A stretch of 64,000 nt of DNA. Source: Reinekea thalattae. GTDB taxonomy: Bacteria > Pseudomonadota > Gammaproteobacteria > Pseudomonadales > Natronospirillaceae. Positions within the stretch are counted from its first letter, which is position 1. Each line of letters starts with the position of its first letter. Of this stretch, positions 33,965 through 43,406 are shown one piece after another. Under the pieces are notes generated by a model, which had not been told where the DNA came from, made no database searches, and saw only the letters and a program-made list of their open reading frames with translations. The stretch lies in the NCBI RefSeq assembly GCF_008041945.1, contig NZ_VKAD01000001.1, positions 1,860,001 to 1,924,000 of the forward strand. Direction: 5' to 3'. A program made the position numbers and the translations under genes.

Positions 33965-34255
33965 ATGTGGTTTGTTTATTTAGTTCGCTGCAGCGACCAA
34001 AGCCTTTACACCGGCATCACCAATAATATTGAGCGACGGCTAAAACAACATAATGGTTTACTCGCAGGCGGCGCTCGCTATACTGCCGCACGTCGTCCAG
34101 TCACTCTGGTGTATCAAGAACAGGCTGCTGACCGATCACAGGCTTCAAAACGTGAATATCAATTGCGCAAACTAAGCCGCGACAAAAAAATACAGCTTAT
34201 CGAAGACCATGCCAAAGGAGTCCATCATGGCAAAACAGAAACCCCTGAAGCGTAA
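33965..34255 (+). CDS. yhbQ: GIY-YIG nuclease family protein (UPF0213, YhbQ-like)
   Basis: A 96-residue single-domain GIY-YIG protein. The signature reads VYLVRC then LYTGITNNIERRLKQHN, with ARYTAARRPVTLVYQE and ASKREYQLRKLSRDKK completing the fold. The conserved Y, R and E residues are kept, so nuclease activity is plausible. YhbQ has been linked to DNA repair but is poorly characterised. Its last 29 bases overlap the arfA-like gene in another frame, and the terminator at 34346-34376 serves both. Confidence 0.92.
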   Translation: MWFVYLVRCSDQSLYTGITNNIERRLKQHNGLLAGGARYTAARRPVTLVYQEQAADRSQASKREYQLRKLSRDKKIQLIEDHAKGVHHGKTETPEA

Positions 34256-34409
34256 TCCATACGCTATCGACCCGCTGATGAAAAAGGGCGGGGTACACGA
34301 AAAAACCAACAAAACAAAACGCCAAAAAGAAAAAATGGCGTGGAGAAAGGAGGCTCGTAAATGCGAGCCTTTTTTTCGCCTAATGTTTATCAATCGCTTG
34401 GTTTACTGA
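34227..34409 (+). CDS. arfA: ArfA-like alternative ribosome rescue factor, terminator inside the reading frame
   Basis: A 60-codon gene whose ATG follows AAAGGAG by seven bases. The product is small, basic and lysine-rich; RNPYAIDPLMKKGGVHEKTNKTKRQ resembles the NAI...DPLFRQRVEKNKKGKG region of ArfA, which recruits RF2 to stalled ribosomes. A strong terminator (34346-34376) lies before the stop codon at 34407-34409. Most transcripts would end near codon 50 without a stop, giving a product tagged by tmRNA and made stably only when trans-translation fails. That mode is known for other proteobacterial arfA genes. Identity rests on short similarity plus this arrangement. Confidence 0.7.
   Translation: MAKQKPLKRNPYAIDPLMKKGGVHEKTNKTKRQKEKMAWRKEARKCEPFFRLMFINRLVY
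34346..34376 (+). terminator. Intrinsic terminator within the arfA-like gene
   Basis: AGGCTCG (34351-34357) and CGAGCCT (34364-34370) form a seven-base-pair stem with a six-base loop. Seven T bases follow, and the A/G bases upstream can extend the stem. It lies in frame within the coding region, about 11 codons before the stop. Confidence 0.88.
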
Positions 34410-34559
34410 CGCTCGCAACACCACAACTCAGCTAATAACTCACCTAATAAGCAGGCAATAACTGCCGCCTTCCATCGAATCGCCACCACTTTGTAATCTT
34501 CACGGATTAGCCTGTATTTTCTGATATAGTCGCCCTGCACAATTTAGGAATCGGAAAAT

Positions 34560-35396
34560 ATGCTTCATCCTCAGTTTGACCCTGTATTTTTCAGTATCGG
34601 CCCGTTATCGATTCACTGGTATGGCGTTATGTATCTGGTTGGCTTTTTATTAGCCCAATACTTAGCGATATGGCGTGCCAAACGCGATAGCTGGCGCGGC
34701 TTTAATAGCGATCAAATTCAAGACTTACTGTTCTACTGTGTATTGGGCGTCATTATTGGCGGTCGAGTCGGTTATGTGTTCTTTTACCACTTCGATTACT
34801 TCCTACAAAACCCACTGTACCTATTCAAAATAAACGAAGGCGGCATGAGTTTTCATGGCGGCTTTTTAGGTGTTGTTGTTGCAGTCATGCTGTTTGCTCG
34901 ACGTAACAACAAAACGCTTTTCCAAGTTGGCGACTTTGTCGCGCCAGTGGTGCCGCAAGGCTTGTTTTTTGGTCGCCTTGGCAACTTTATTAACGGTGAA
35001 TTATGGGGCCGACCAACCGATGCACCTTGGGGCATGATCTTCCCTCAGGCGAACGATATGCTCACCCGTCACCCATCTCAGCTTTACCAAATGGCAGGCG
35101 AAGGCCTACTACTGTTTATAATTTTATGGTTTTACAGCAGCAAACAACGGCCCCGTATGGCGGTTTCTGCGGCCTTTATGTTGGGTTATGGTGTGCTAAG
35201 AACCGCTGCCGAATTTTTCCGCGAACCTGACGAACACATTGGCTATCTGTTGGGTGGCTATCTGACTCAAGGCATGCTGCTGAGCTTACCCATGATCATC
35301 ATTGGCGGTCTATTATTAGTGCTGGCCTACCGCAAACCGGTATATGAGCAAGCCACCAAAAGCAGTAAACAGAAAAAAGCCAAAACTCAGAAATAG
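34560..35396 (+). CDS. lgt: Prolipoprotein diacylglyceryl transferase
   Basis: A 278-residue inner membrane enzyme with seven helices that adds diacylglycerol to the lipobox cysteine of lipoproteins. The family signature is [17 protein letters not shown] at about residues 139-155, and [23 protein letters not shown] and [11 protein letters not shown] also fit. The C-terminal tail is lysine-rich. thyA follows after 14 bases, the same pairing seen in many gammaproteobacteria. Confidence 0.96.
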   Translation: MLHPQFDPVFFSIGPLSIHWYGVMYLVGFLLAQYLAIWRAKRDSWRGFNSDQIQDLLFYCVLGVIIGGRVGYVFFYHFDYFLQNPLYLFKINEGGMSFHGGFLGVVVAVMLFARRNNKTLFQVGDFVAPVVPQGLFFGRLGNFINGELWGRPTDAPWGMIFPQANDMLTRHPSQLYQMAGEGLLLFIILWFYSSKQRPRMAVSAAFMLGYGVLRTAAEFFREPDEHIGYLLGGYLTQGMLLSLPMIIIGGLLLVLAYRKPVYEQATKSSKQKKAKTQK

Positions 35397-35410
35397 ACAG
35401 GAAACTCACA

Positions 35411-36262
35411 GTGAACCAATATCTACAGCTGTGCCAACGCATTATTAACGAAGGCCACTGGATCGAAAACGAGCGCACTCAAAAACGCTGCCTGACGGTT
35501 ATTAACGCCGATCTTGAATACAATGTGGGTGCCAATGAGTTTCCGTTGATCACCACCCGAAAGAGCTTTTATAAAGCCGCGATTGCCGAATTTCTCGGCT
35601 ATATTCGAGGCTACGATAACGCTGCAGACTTCCGTAAATTAGGCGCTAAAACCTGGGACGCCAACGCTAACGAAAACACTGCTTGGCTGGCCAATCCTCA
35701 CCGCAAAGGTGAGGATGATATGGGCCGAGTCTATGGCGTACAGGGGCGGAATTGGGCCAAGCCCGATGGCGGCTCAATCGACCAATTGAAAAAAATTGTC
35801 GATAACCTGTCTCGCGGCATTGATGATCGCGGCGAAATTTTAAGCTTTTACAACCCCGGTGAATTCCACATGGGTTGCTTACGCCCGTGCATGCACACGC
35901 ACACCTTTTCGCTGCTCGGTGACACCCTCTATTTAACCAGCTACCAACGCTCCTGCGATGTGCCTTTGGGGTTAAACTTTAATCAGGTTCAGGTGTTTTT
36001 CTTTTTAGCCATTATCGCGCAGATTACCGGTTTAAAGGCGGGCAAGGCTTACCATAAGATCGTTAATGCACATATTTATGAAGACCAACTCGAGCTGATG
36101 CGCGATGTGCAATTAAAACGTGAACCGTTCCCTTCGCCACAGCTGATCATCAACCCAGACATCAAATCCCTCGAAGATTTAGAAACTTGGGTCACGGTTG
36201 ACGACTTTAGCGTCGAAAACTACCAATGCCATGATCCAATCGCCTATCCGTTCTCGGTCTAA
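35411..36262 (+). CDS. thyA: Thymidylate synthase
   Basis: A 283-residue enzyme that methylates dUMP with methylenetetrahydrofolate. It starts at GTG 35411. The catalytic cysteine lies in [10 protein letters not shown] (about residue 160) and the dUMP-binding [15 protein letters not shown] follows with its arginine. The usual PC-HAF... context is PCMHTHTF here, as in the shorter type of ThyA sequences. The C terminus IAYPFSV differs from the common MAVPVAI ending. It lies directly behind lgt. Confidence 0.95.
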   Translation: MNQYLQLCQRIINEGHWIENERTQKRCLTVINADLEYNVGANEFPLITTRKSFYKAAIAEFLGYIRGYDNAADFRKLGAKTWDANANENTAWLANPHRKGEDDMGRVYGVQGRNWAKPDGGSIDQLKKIVDNLSRGIDDRGEILSFYNPGEFHMGCLRPCMHTHTFSLLGDTLYLTSYQRSCDVPLGLNFNQVQVFFFLAIIAQITGLKAGKAYHKIVNAHIYEDQLELMRDVQLKREPFPSPQLIINPDIKSLEDLETWVTVDDFSVENYQCHDPIAYPFSV

Positions 36263-36396
36263 TATTAGTCATACGCCGCCTGCAAACTATTAGTCAGCGC
36301 GGCAATAACTTGCACTGGGCTCTGCTATCTTTATTAGACCAGCACTGACATACTGCTTTATATCTCGTTATCGTTTCACCGCATTAGGAATCATTT

Positions 36397-38787
36397 ATGG
36401 CAACAAAGGCTTTAGCACTTGAAGCAACGGCGTTACGCGCAAACATCGATTTAACCCACCTCGCAATAGAAACCACCGAAGACTTAGAAGGTATCTCTAG
36501 TTTTTTAGGCCAACCACGGGCTAAAAAATCACTTGAGTTCGGCATCGCCATGCATGGCGGCGGTTACAATTTATACGTTATGGGTGAAGCCGGAACTGGC
36601 CGCCAATCGTTAGTGTCTAAATACGTTCGTGAGCTAGCCGAAGCACAACAGGCTCCCAGCGAATGGGCCTACATTAATAACTTTGATAACTCACGCGAAC
36701 CCTTCTCGCTAGAATTACCGGCGACTTGCGGCAAAGAACTTAAAGCACAGATTAATCAGCTGATTAGCGACCTAATGGACACCTTTCCTGCGGCGTTCGA
36801 GAACCCAACCTATCAACGCAAACGCTCCGCCATTGATCGTGATTTTAACCAATATTACGACGCTGCCATTAATGTCGTAGAACGCTTCGCCAATGAAAAG
36901 GGCGTCGCGGTTGTTGCCGACGGCGGTTCGGTTATGCTGCTGCCTGTTGTCGAGGGCAAAGCCTTAGATGACACCGAATTCGCTCAGTTACCAGAAGAGC
37001 TGCGCAGTGAATTTCAAAAACGCATCAACGAAATTGAAGCTTACCTCAACGAGCAAGTACTCGAACTGCCAACCTGGCGACGCAAAGCTTCCGAACAATT
37101 AAGGCTGCTAAACCTAGAAACGGTACAGCAGGCAATACGCCCGCTGTTAAAAGAACTGGAAGTAAAAAACCAAACTCAGCTATCGGTTTTACGTTATCTA
37201 CGTTCGATTAAAAACCACCTGCCGCAACTGCTGGTTGATCTGTTCTCGGAAGAATCTCTGCTCGACACCAGTACCGATCAGGATCGCAAACAGGCACTGG
37301 AAAGCTGGCTAAAGCCAAATTTAGCCGTTACCCACGAGCTAAACTCCGGCGCACCGGTGGTTTATGAAATGCTGCCGACTTACCAAAACTTATTTGGCCG
37401 TATCGAGTACGCGACGCAACAAGGAATTCCAACAACAAACTACCAGCTGATTCGCCCTGGTAGTTTGCTGCGAGCAAACGGCGGCTATCTGATTTTAGAT
37501 GCCGAAAAATTATTGCTTGAACCGTTCGCGTGGGATGCACTCAAGCTGGCACTGAAAACCCGTGAGCTTAAGATGGAATCTCCGTTTGTTGATGCCAGCC
37601 TAATGCATGCAGTAACGCTGTGCCCAGAATCGATCAAACTGAATGTCAAAGTCATCTTAATCGGCTCACGCGATATTTATTACCAGCTACAAGAATGGGA
37701 TCCAGAATTTATGGAACTGTTCCGAGTGCCGGTCGACTTCGATAGTTTTATTCCAAGCTCACAAGACAATATCGACAACCTGATTTTGCGCATTAAAGAT
37801 TACGGCGAAGAAAAGGGCTTAAAACCTTTGACCGTTGATGCTCTGGAAAAACTCATCGAATTCAGCTTGCGAGAAGCCGAACACCAAAACCGTTTGTCGG
37901 CGCAAGTGGTGCGAGTATTTAAAGTCTTTGCCGAAGCCGACTTTATCAGTCGTCATAAAGAAGCGCGTCACATCGATGCCAGCCATGTTTGTGCGGCATT
38001 AGAAGCCGCCGAATATCGCAACGGTCGCATTGCCGATCAGATGCTGATGGAGATCGAAGAGGGCACCATTCTAATCGACACCGAAGGTGAGCGCGTCGGT
38101 TGCGTCAACGGTTTAACCGTGATGGAAATTGGCGAAAGCCGTTTTGGTTCGCCAGCGCGTATCACCTCGACCGTTCATGTCGGTGGTAAAGGCGTTGTCG
38201 ATATTGAACGCGAAGTTGAACTCGGTCAGTCGTTACACAGTAAGGGCGTGATGATCCTCAGCGGATTTTTAGGCCATGAGTTTGGCCGCACCTTCCCGCT
38301 AACGCTGTCGTCTCATATTGCGATGGAACAGAGTTACGGTTACATCGATGGCGACAGTGCCACCGTTGCCGAATACAGCTCGCTCATTTCTGCCATCACT
38401 CAAGTGCCAATCAAACAAGGTTTTGCCATTACCGGTTCGATGAATCAGCTTGGTGAAGTGCAGGCCATTGGTGGCGTAAATGAAAAAATTGAAGGCTTCT
38501 TTAAGCTCTGCCAACTGCGTGGATTGACTGGCCAGCAGGGTGTCATTGTGCCGCAAGATAACGTTAAACACCTGATGTTACATCAGGATGTTATCGATGC
38601 GGTTCAGGCTGGCAAGTTTCATATTTATGCGGTAAAACATGTTTACCAAGCACTGCATATTTTAACCGATTTAGAACCGGGCGATGCTGACGCAAAAGGC
38701 GAGTTCCCCAAAGAAACTCTGAACGGTAAAGCTCAGCAGGCGCTGAAAACCCTGTTTGAACTCTATCAAGAAACCGACGAAGAATAG
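36397..38787 (+). CDS. Lon-like ATP-dependent serine protease (AAA_32 type)
   Basis: A 796-residue Lon-family protease of the YcbZ/LonB-like type. The N-terminal half has an ATPase whose Walker A is altered to GEAGTGRQS (residues 63-71), with arginine in place of lysine, as is usual in this group. The C-terminal protease domain has a Ser-Lys dyad: S654 in DGDSATVAE and K697 in GGVNEKIEGF, with the 43-residue spacing of E. coli Lon S679/K722. A helical insert lies between. It is probably cytosolic and degrades regulatory or damaged proteins; substrates are unknown. A clear terminator follows. Confidence 0.9.
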   Translation: MATKALALEATALRANIDLTHLAIETTEDLEGISSFLGQPRAKKSLEFGIAMHGGGYNLYVMGEAGTGRQSLVSKYVRELAEAQQAPSEWAYINNFDNSREPFSLELPATCGKELKAQINQLISDLMDTFPAAFENPTYQRKRSAIDRDFNQYYDAAINVVERFANEKGVAVVADGGSVMLLPVVEGKALDDTEFAQLPEELRSEFQKRINEIEAYLNEQVLELPTWRRKASEQLRLLNLETVQQAIRPLLKELEVKNQTQLSVLRYLRSIKNHLPQLLVDLFSEESLLDTSTDQDRKQALESWLKPNLAVTHELNSGAPVVYEMLPTYQNLFGRIEYATQQGIPTTNYQLIRPGSLLRANGGYLILDAEKLLLEPFAWDALKLALKTRELKMESPFVDASLMHAVTLCPESIKLNVKVILIGSRDIYYQLQEWDPEFMELFRVPVDFDSFIPSSQDNIDNLILRIKDYGEEKGLKPLTVDALEKLIEFSLREAEHQNRLSAQVVRVFKVFAEADFISRHKEARHIDASHVCAALEAAEYRNGRIADQMLMEIEEGTILIDTEGERVGCVNGLTVMEIGESRFGSPARITSTVHVGGKGVVDIEREVELGQSLHSKGVMILSGFLGHEFGRTFPLTLSSHIAMEQSYGYIDGDSATVAEYSSLISAITQVPIKQGFAITGSMNQLGEVQAIGGVNEKIEGFFKLCQLRGLTGQQGVIVPQDNVKHLMLHQDVIDAVQAGKFHIYAVKHVYQALHILTDLEPGDADAKGEFPKETLNGKAQQALKTLFELYQETDEE

Positions 38788-38801
38788 TTTTTCGTAAGTC
38801 C

Positions 38802-38842
38802 AAAAAAAACCGCGACGACCTTTTGGTTCTCGCGGTTTTTTA
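38802..38842 (+). terminator. Intrinsic terminator after the Lon-like gene
   Basis: An A-rich stretch runs into CCGCGA, which pairs with TCGCGG, and the stem continues with internal pairs around a TTTT loop (38821-38824). It ends in a run of T bases. The A run upstream means it may also stop transcripts from the opposite strand, where the metQ gene ends at 38900. Confidence 0.9.
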
Positions 38843-38899
38843 TTATTTGTAGATTCAATACTAACCAAAGCCTGCTAGGCGCAGGCATTAATATCGTTA

Positions 38900-39727
38900 T
38901 TAAAACGCTGGCGTTGAAGCCCAAGAATAATTATTTGCCAAGTAATCTTTCACAGCATCGGAAGCCAGTGCTTCGGCTAATACCGCGATTTTTTTATCGT
39001 CGGCATTATCAGAACGAGCAGCCAAACTCACCGCATAAGCATTGCTGATAGCGTCGCGAGTCTCAAGGTATAAACGCTCAGCGTCGCCTTGCAGATTTAA
39101 CGAACGCGCAAAGGTTGGATACATTACCGCCAATCGACGACCGGCTTCATCATAAGCACCCGCGGCTGCCGTTAGTGGCGCTTCCACAAACTTTAATTGT
39201 TTTGGGTTGCTGCTAACATCGGCTGTTGTCGCTTGGAAAGTGACACCCTCAGCCAATTCAATTAAGCCAGCATCAGCCAACAGCATGAGCGCACGCGCAG
39301 TGTTTACACCGTCGTTCGGGATATAAACTGTCTCGCCCTGCTCAATGTCATCGAGTGAATTATAAACCGAAGAATAAAGCGCAAAGGTTGCGTGATAAAT
39401 CGGCTGTACAATTTCTAAATTCGAATTACTGCGTTGGTTAAAAATATTCATATAGAGTTCGTGCTGGATTAGGTTGGCATCGATTTCACTGTGAGCCAAC
39501 GCTGGGTTTGCTTCTGCATAATTTAAGAAGACAATTTTTTCTAAGCTGTAACCCTGCTCTGCAACCTGCTGTTCGATGGTATCTAAAATATCCGGCTTAG
39601 AACTGTCAGCGCTGTAAAATGGGTAAAACGATACGCCAACTTTAATCACCTTATCATCTTGCGATGAGCAGGCAGTAAACGCTAAAGCCAATAACAAAAC
39701 ACTGGTGAGCATAACGAGTTTTTTCAT
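38900..39727 (-). CDS. metQ: MetQ/NlpA-type substrate-binding lipoprotein
   Basis: A 275-residue binding protein anchored by a lipobox cysteine (LAFTACSS, C20). It follows the NlpA/MetQ plan: KVGVSFYPFY then QGYSLEKIVFLNYAEANPALAHSEIDANLIQHELYMNIF, and YIPNDGVNTARALMLLADAGLIEL. It lies at the end of a three-gene operon metN-metI-metQ (the metI stop overlaps its start by four bases). Methionine is the usual substrate, but the motifs also fit related NlpA-type ligands. Confidence 0.88.
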   Translation of the reverse strand: MKKLVMLTSVLLLALAFTACSSQDDKVIKVGVSFYPFYSADSSKPDILDTIEQQVAEQGYSLEKIVFLNYAEANPALAHSEIDANLIQHELYMNIFNQRSNSNLEIVQPIYHATFALYSSVYNSLDDIEQGETVYIPNDGVNTARALMLLADAGLIELAEGVTFQATTADVSSNPKQLKFVEAPLTAAAGAYDEAGRRLAVMYPTFARSLNLQGDAERLYLETRDAISNAYAVSLAARSDNADDKKIAVLAEALASDAVKDYLANNYSWASTPAF

Positions 39728-40425
39728 GATGATTCTCTTTTCCTTTTTTTATCGAGAGAGTGCGCCAAGTAAGAACCCAGCACCTGTATAATCTGCACCA
39801 GTAAAATCATCACAACAATGATGACCCACATCAGTGGCTGGTTCCACATATAAAAACCTTCTTGCAGCGCCAAATAACCAATGCCGCCACCGGCAATCAC
39901 ACCAACAACCGTTGAGTAGGCGATCAGACTAATAATAGCCGAGGTATAACCCAGCACTAATGCAGCGCGCGCTTCTAGCAAAATAAAATTCACCACCAGC
40001 TGCCAACGAGTCGCGGCCATTGAGTGAGCGGCATCGTAAATATGAGGACTTAAATCGATAATTGCCTGCTCAACAAGACGCGACACAATGGCAATGCCAA
40101 CAACCGAAAGCGAAATCATCGAAGCATAAATACCGTAGGCCGTACCAATAAAAAACCGCGCCACTGGAGCCATCACAATAAGTAACAAAATAAACGGTAC
40201 CGAGCGAATCGTATTGACGAGCAAAGCCAACGGCACGGCAATTTTTTTGTTCTGATAAGGCCGATTATGTCCACACAAAGCCAATACCAAACCGATGCCA
40301 GTGCCAACAATAAAGGCAACCGAAAATGACACCGACACCATAAATAAAGTATCGATTAGATCCGCAAGAATACGATGACCAAACCGAGACAGGGTATCGT
40401 TAATGAGCGCAATAAAATCAAGCAT
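39724..40425 (-). CDS. metI: MetI-type ABC transporter permease
   Basis: A 233-residue inner membrane permease with five or six helices. The ATG at 40425 (MLDFIALINDTL) overlaps the end of metN by eight bases; a longer start would overlap metN by 62 bases. The EAA loop region (AHSMAATRWQLVVNFILLEARAALVLG) is at about residues 129-155, and NTIRSVPFILLLIVMAP is the MetI signature near residue 70. It forms the transport channel with MetN. Confidence 0.9.
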   Translation of the reverse strand: MLDFIALINDTLSRFGHRILADLIDTLFMVSVSFSVAFIVGTGIGLVLALCGHNRPYQNKKIAVPLALLVNTIRSVPFILLLIVMAPVARFFIGTAYGIYASMISLSVVGIAIVSRLVEQAIIDLSPHIYDAAHSMAATRWQLVVNFILLEARAALVLGYTSAIISLIAYSTVVGVIAGGGIGYLALQEGFYMWNQPLMWVIIVVMILLVQIIQVLGSYLAHSLDKKRKRESS

Positions 40426-41158
40426 CGGCGTCCACCCATAATTCATTAAGGTGATCAACCTGAAAGTGCGATAGTGCATTCACTGCGCCGATTTTTTTTA
40501 ATCGACCCTGCTCAAGCAACACCGCACGATCACACATGTAACGGATAACATCGATTTGGTGGGAAACAATCACCATCGTTAACCGATAAGAACGGTGAAC
40601 CTTTTTCAGCAAGTCTAAAATTTCTTGCATGGTTTTCGAGTCCAGCGCAGAAGTTGGTTCATCTAAGAAAATAATTTTTGGATCCGATATTAAAGCCCGA
40701 GCAATCGAGACGCGCTGTGCCTCGCCGCCGGAAAGCGTAATTGGGTAGCTGTCGGCCTTATCTTGCAGACCAACAAAACTTAACAGCTGCTTGGCTTTTT
40801 CTAGCCGAGTATCACGATCAACACCTCGTAATTTCAGCGGCAGGGCGACGTTGTCTATCACAGAGCAATTATAGAGCAGGCTAAAACCTTGAAACACAAC
40901 GGCTGTTTGCTGAATCAGTTCACGGGCTTTGGCTTGACTCAGATTATTGTCGACCGATTCATCAAGCATTTGGATCGAGCCACTGTCAGGTCGTTCATGC
41001 AAGCTGAGTAAGCGCAGCAAGGTCGACTTACCAGCGCCGCTTTTTCCGACAATGCCTAACACTTCACCTTCGGCAACCCGAAAGCTAATGTCGTCTAATG
41101 CCTGAACGACGTTTTCTTTGGCGGTAAAACTCTTTCCCACCGATTGTAGCTCTAACAC
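40418..41158 (-). CDS. metN: MetN-type ABC transporter ATPase lacking the regulatory C-terminal domain
   Basis: A 246-residue ABC ATPase: Walker A GIVGKSGAGKS at residues 35-45, signature LSGGEAQRVSIARALI at about 142-157 and Walker B KIIFLDEPTSALD with H-loop VSHQ. E. coli MetN has 343 residues with a C-terminal NIL domain that binds methionine and shuts off transport; that domain is absent here. The genes metI and metQ follow in an overlapping operon, supporting a MetNIQ-type importer. No SAM riboswitch is apparent upstream. Confidence 0.88.
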   Translation of the reverse strand: MLELQSVGKSFTAKENVVQALDDISFRVAEGEVLGIVGKSGAGKSTLLRLLSLHERPDSGSIQMLDESVDNNLSQAKARELIQQTAVVFQGFSLLYNCSVIDNVALPLKLRGVDRDTRLEKAKQLLSFVGLQDKADSYPITLSGGEAQRVSIARALISDPKIIFLDEPTSALDSKTMQEILDLLKKVHRSYRLTMVIVSHQIDVIRYMCDRAVLLEQGRLKKIGAVNALSHFQVDHLNELWVDADA

Positions 41159-41519
41159 GCAACCTCCAAACCCAGCAACAACGGTTGCTCGCCAATAAGG
41201 GCGGCTAGCTTAAAGGCAAACGTCTTAATAAAAAAGACACAAAAACTAAGGGCAATAAAAAGGATCGGCGTTTGAATCGAGGCAGGGGTAAACGCAGTTC
41301 GAGGCAGAAACCTTGCACTGGTTAGGCTTTTTTCTGCTAAAAAAGCGCTTAAATACAATTAAAATCTGATCAATTTGCTACAGCTATAGGAATTTACCGA
41401 ATTGATCGAAATTTGAGCTGTTAACTGCGGCGCTTTCTCCTATAATGCCGCCCCCATTTTATAAATAGCTATTTTTGAGACAAAAAGAGTCTTTCGAAGA
41501 AAGTCATTAGAGGTGTTAC
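41159..41519. other. Intergenic region between metN and mnmG
   Basis: A 361-base divergent region with no supported gene. It holds a perfect AT-rich inverted repeat, GCTTTTTT and AAAAAAGC around CTGCT (41326-41346), and a TATAAT at 41441 before mnmG. No DnaA-box-like TTATCCACA was seen, although in E. coli the origin lies next to mnmG. Confidence 0.7.
41441..41446 (+). promoter_or_regulatory. Candidate -10 box upstream of mnmG
   Basis: A perfect TATAAT lies 73 bases before the GTG start of mnmG. A TTGAGC (41413) and a TTAACT (41421) stand upstream, but at spacings of 22 and 14 bases neither is an ideal -35 element. Confidence 0.45.
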
Positions 41520-43406
41520 GTGAAGTTCCCTAAAAATTACGATGTTGTTGTGATCGGTGGTGGCCATGCAGGTACCGAGGCGGCGCTCGCAGCTGCGCGA
41601 ACCGGCAGTAACACCCTATTACTTACTCATAATATCGACACCGTTGGCGTGATGTCCTGTAACCCAGCTATCGGCGGTATCGGTAAAAGCCATCTGGTCA
41701 AAGAGATCGATGCTCTCGGCGGTGCGATGGCCAAAGCCACCGACCTTGCTGGCATTCAGTGGCGTACGCTCAATAGTCGTAAAGGCCCAGCCGTGCGAGC
41801 CACTCGGGCGCAAGCAGACCGAGCGCTGTATCGCAGTGCCATTCGCAACATTGTAGAAAGCCAAGATAACCTCGACGTATTCGCGCAAGGCGCTGACGAT
41901 CTAATCCTACAGGGTGAACGTGTCATTGGTGTCAAAACCGAGACAGGCATTGAAATTCACGCCAAATCAGTCGTATTGACCGCAGGAACCTTCTTAAACG
42001 GCAAAATTCACGTCGGCCAAGATAACTACGCTGGCGGCCGCATGGGAGATCAGCCGAGCGTCTCGCTAGCCGAGCGTTTGCGCGAATTACCGATTCGCAC
42101 CGGTCGCTTAAAAACCGGCACACCGGCACGTATCGACGCGCGCTCAGTCGACTTTTCTAAAATGATTGAACAGCCTGGCGACACGCCATTGCCAGTGATG
42201 TCTTATATGGGTTCGGTTGCAGACCACCCGCAGCAAGTTAGCTGTTACATTACTCATACAACCGAACAGACTCACGACATTATCCGCGCTAACCTTGGCC
42301 GTTCCGCCATGTATTCGGGCAACATCGAAGGCACTGGTCCGCGCTATTGTCCGTCGATCGAAGATAAAATTACGCGCTTTGCCGACAAAGACAGCCACCA
42401 GATTTTTGTTGAGCCAGAAGGCTTAAACAGCTATGAGCTTTACCCGAATGGCATCTCCACTAGCTTACCATTTGATGTTCAGGTGGAATTTATTCACACC
42501 ATGCAGGGCTTTGAAAACGCGCATCTAACACGCCCTGGCTACGCCATTGAGTACGACTTTTATAACCCGCAAGACCTCAAGCACTCGCTCGAAAGCAAGT
42601 ACATTGAAAACCTATTTTTTGCCGGCCAAATTAACGGCACCACAGGCTATGAAGAAGCCGGTGCTCAAGGCTTATTAGCGGGGCTTAACGCCGCTAAAAA
42701 AGCAACCGGCGAAGAACTTTGGTACCCGCGCCGCGACGAAGCCTACATTGGCGTTTTGGTCGACGATCTCATTACCATGGGCACCAAAGAACCGTACCGT
42801 ATGTTCACCAGCCGCGCCGAATACCGACTGCTATTGCGTGAAGATAACGCCGATGCGCGACTCACGGCCAAAGGTCGTGAACTTGGCTTGGTCGACGATG
42901 CTCGCTGGCAAGCGTTCAGTGAAAAACAGGAAAGTATCGCACAAGAGCAACAGCGCTTAAGCACGACCTACATTCAGCCAAATTCAGCGCAAGCAAAGAG
43001 CCTAGAAGCGAAATTGCCACAAGTGCTCAGCCGTGAATTCAGCCTTAAAGATTTACTAAAGCGGCCAGAATTAAATTACAGCGACATCGTCGCAGCATTG
43101 CCAACCGAACATGACATTGCAGAAGATGTGCAAGAGCAGGTCGAGATCTCGGTTAAATACGACGGCTATATTCAGCGCCAGCAACAAGAGATTGAAAGCT
43201 TGCGGCGACATGAAAACATGGCTTTGCCAGCAACGCTCGATATAGACGCCATTGGCGGATTATCGAATGAGGTAAAACAAAAGCTGAAAGAAGTGCAGCC
43301 AGAAACCTTAGCGCAAGCGTCTCGAATTTCTGGCGTCACACCGGCGGCCGTTTCGATGTTGATGATCCACATTAAAAAGCACAATGCGGCCAAGGTGTCT
43401 GCTTAA
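41520..43406 (+). CDS. mnmG: tRNA uridine-5-carboxymethylaminomethyl(34) synthesis enzyme MnmG
   Basis: A 628-residue FAD enzyme that, with MnmE, modifies the wobble uridine of several tRNAs. It starts at GTG 41520. The FAD-binding loop [21 protein letters not shown] is at residues 9-29, with [22 protein letters not shown] and the later [20 protein letters not shown] and C-terminal helical domain. rsmG overlaps by one base. mnmE is not in the window, unlike the common mnmE-mnmG order. Confidence 0.97.
   Translation: MKFPKNYDVVVIGGGHAGTEAALAAARTGSNTLLLTHNIDTVGVMSCNPAIGGIGKSHLVKEIDALGGAMAKATDLAGIQWRTLNSRKGPAVRATRAQADRALYRSAIRNIVESQDNLDVFAQGADDLILQGERVIGVKTETGIEIHAKSVVLTAGTFLNGKIHVGQDNYAGGRMGDQPSVSLAERLRELPIRTGRLKTGTPARIDARSVDFSKMIEQPGDTPLPVMSYMGSVADHPQQVSCYITHTTEQTHDIIRANLGRSAMYSGNIEGTGPRYCPSIEDKITRFADKDSHQIFVEPEGLNSYELYPNGISTSLPFDVQVEFIHTMQGFENAHLTRPGYAIEYDFYNPQDLKHSLESKYIENLFFAGQINGTTGYEEAGAQGLLAGLNAAKKATGEELWYPRRDEAYIGVLVDDLITMGTKEPYRMFTSRAEYRLLLREDNADARLTAKGRELGLVDDARWQAFSEKQESIAQEQQRLSTTYIQPNSAQAKSLEAKLPQVLSREFSLKDLLKRPELNYSDIVAALPTEHDIAEDVQEQVEISVKYDGYIQRQQQEIESLRRHENMALPATLDIDAIGGLSNEVKQKLKEVQPETLAQASRISGVTPAAVSMLMIHIKKHNAAKVSA

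Noticed and set aside
41152-41358. A 68-codon minus-strand frame with a hydrophobic segment, ending inside metN
   Set aside because: It lacks a ribosome binding site and a family pattern, and overlaps the metN start. It is more likely promoter sequence.
41159-41519. SAM riboswitch ahead of metN, or an origin of replication
   Set aside because: No SAM-I/SAM-II core and no DnaA boxes were seen by eye. A computed covariance and motif search would be needed to be certain.
41512-41530. TTACGTGAA at the mnmG start as a parS site
   Set aside because: It matches only about 10 of 16 positions of the parS consensus and is not a full palindrome.
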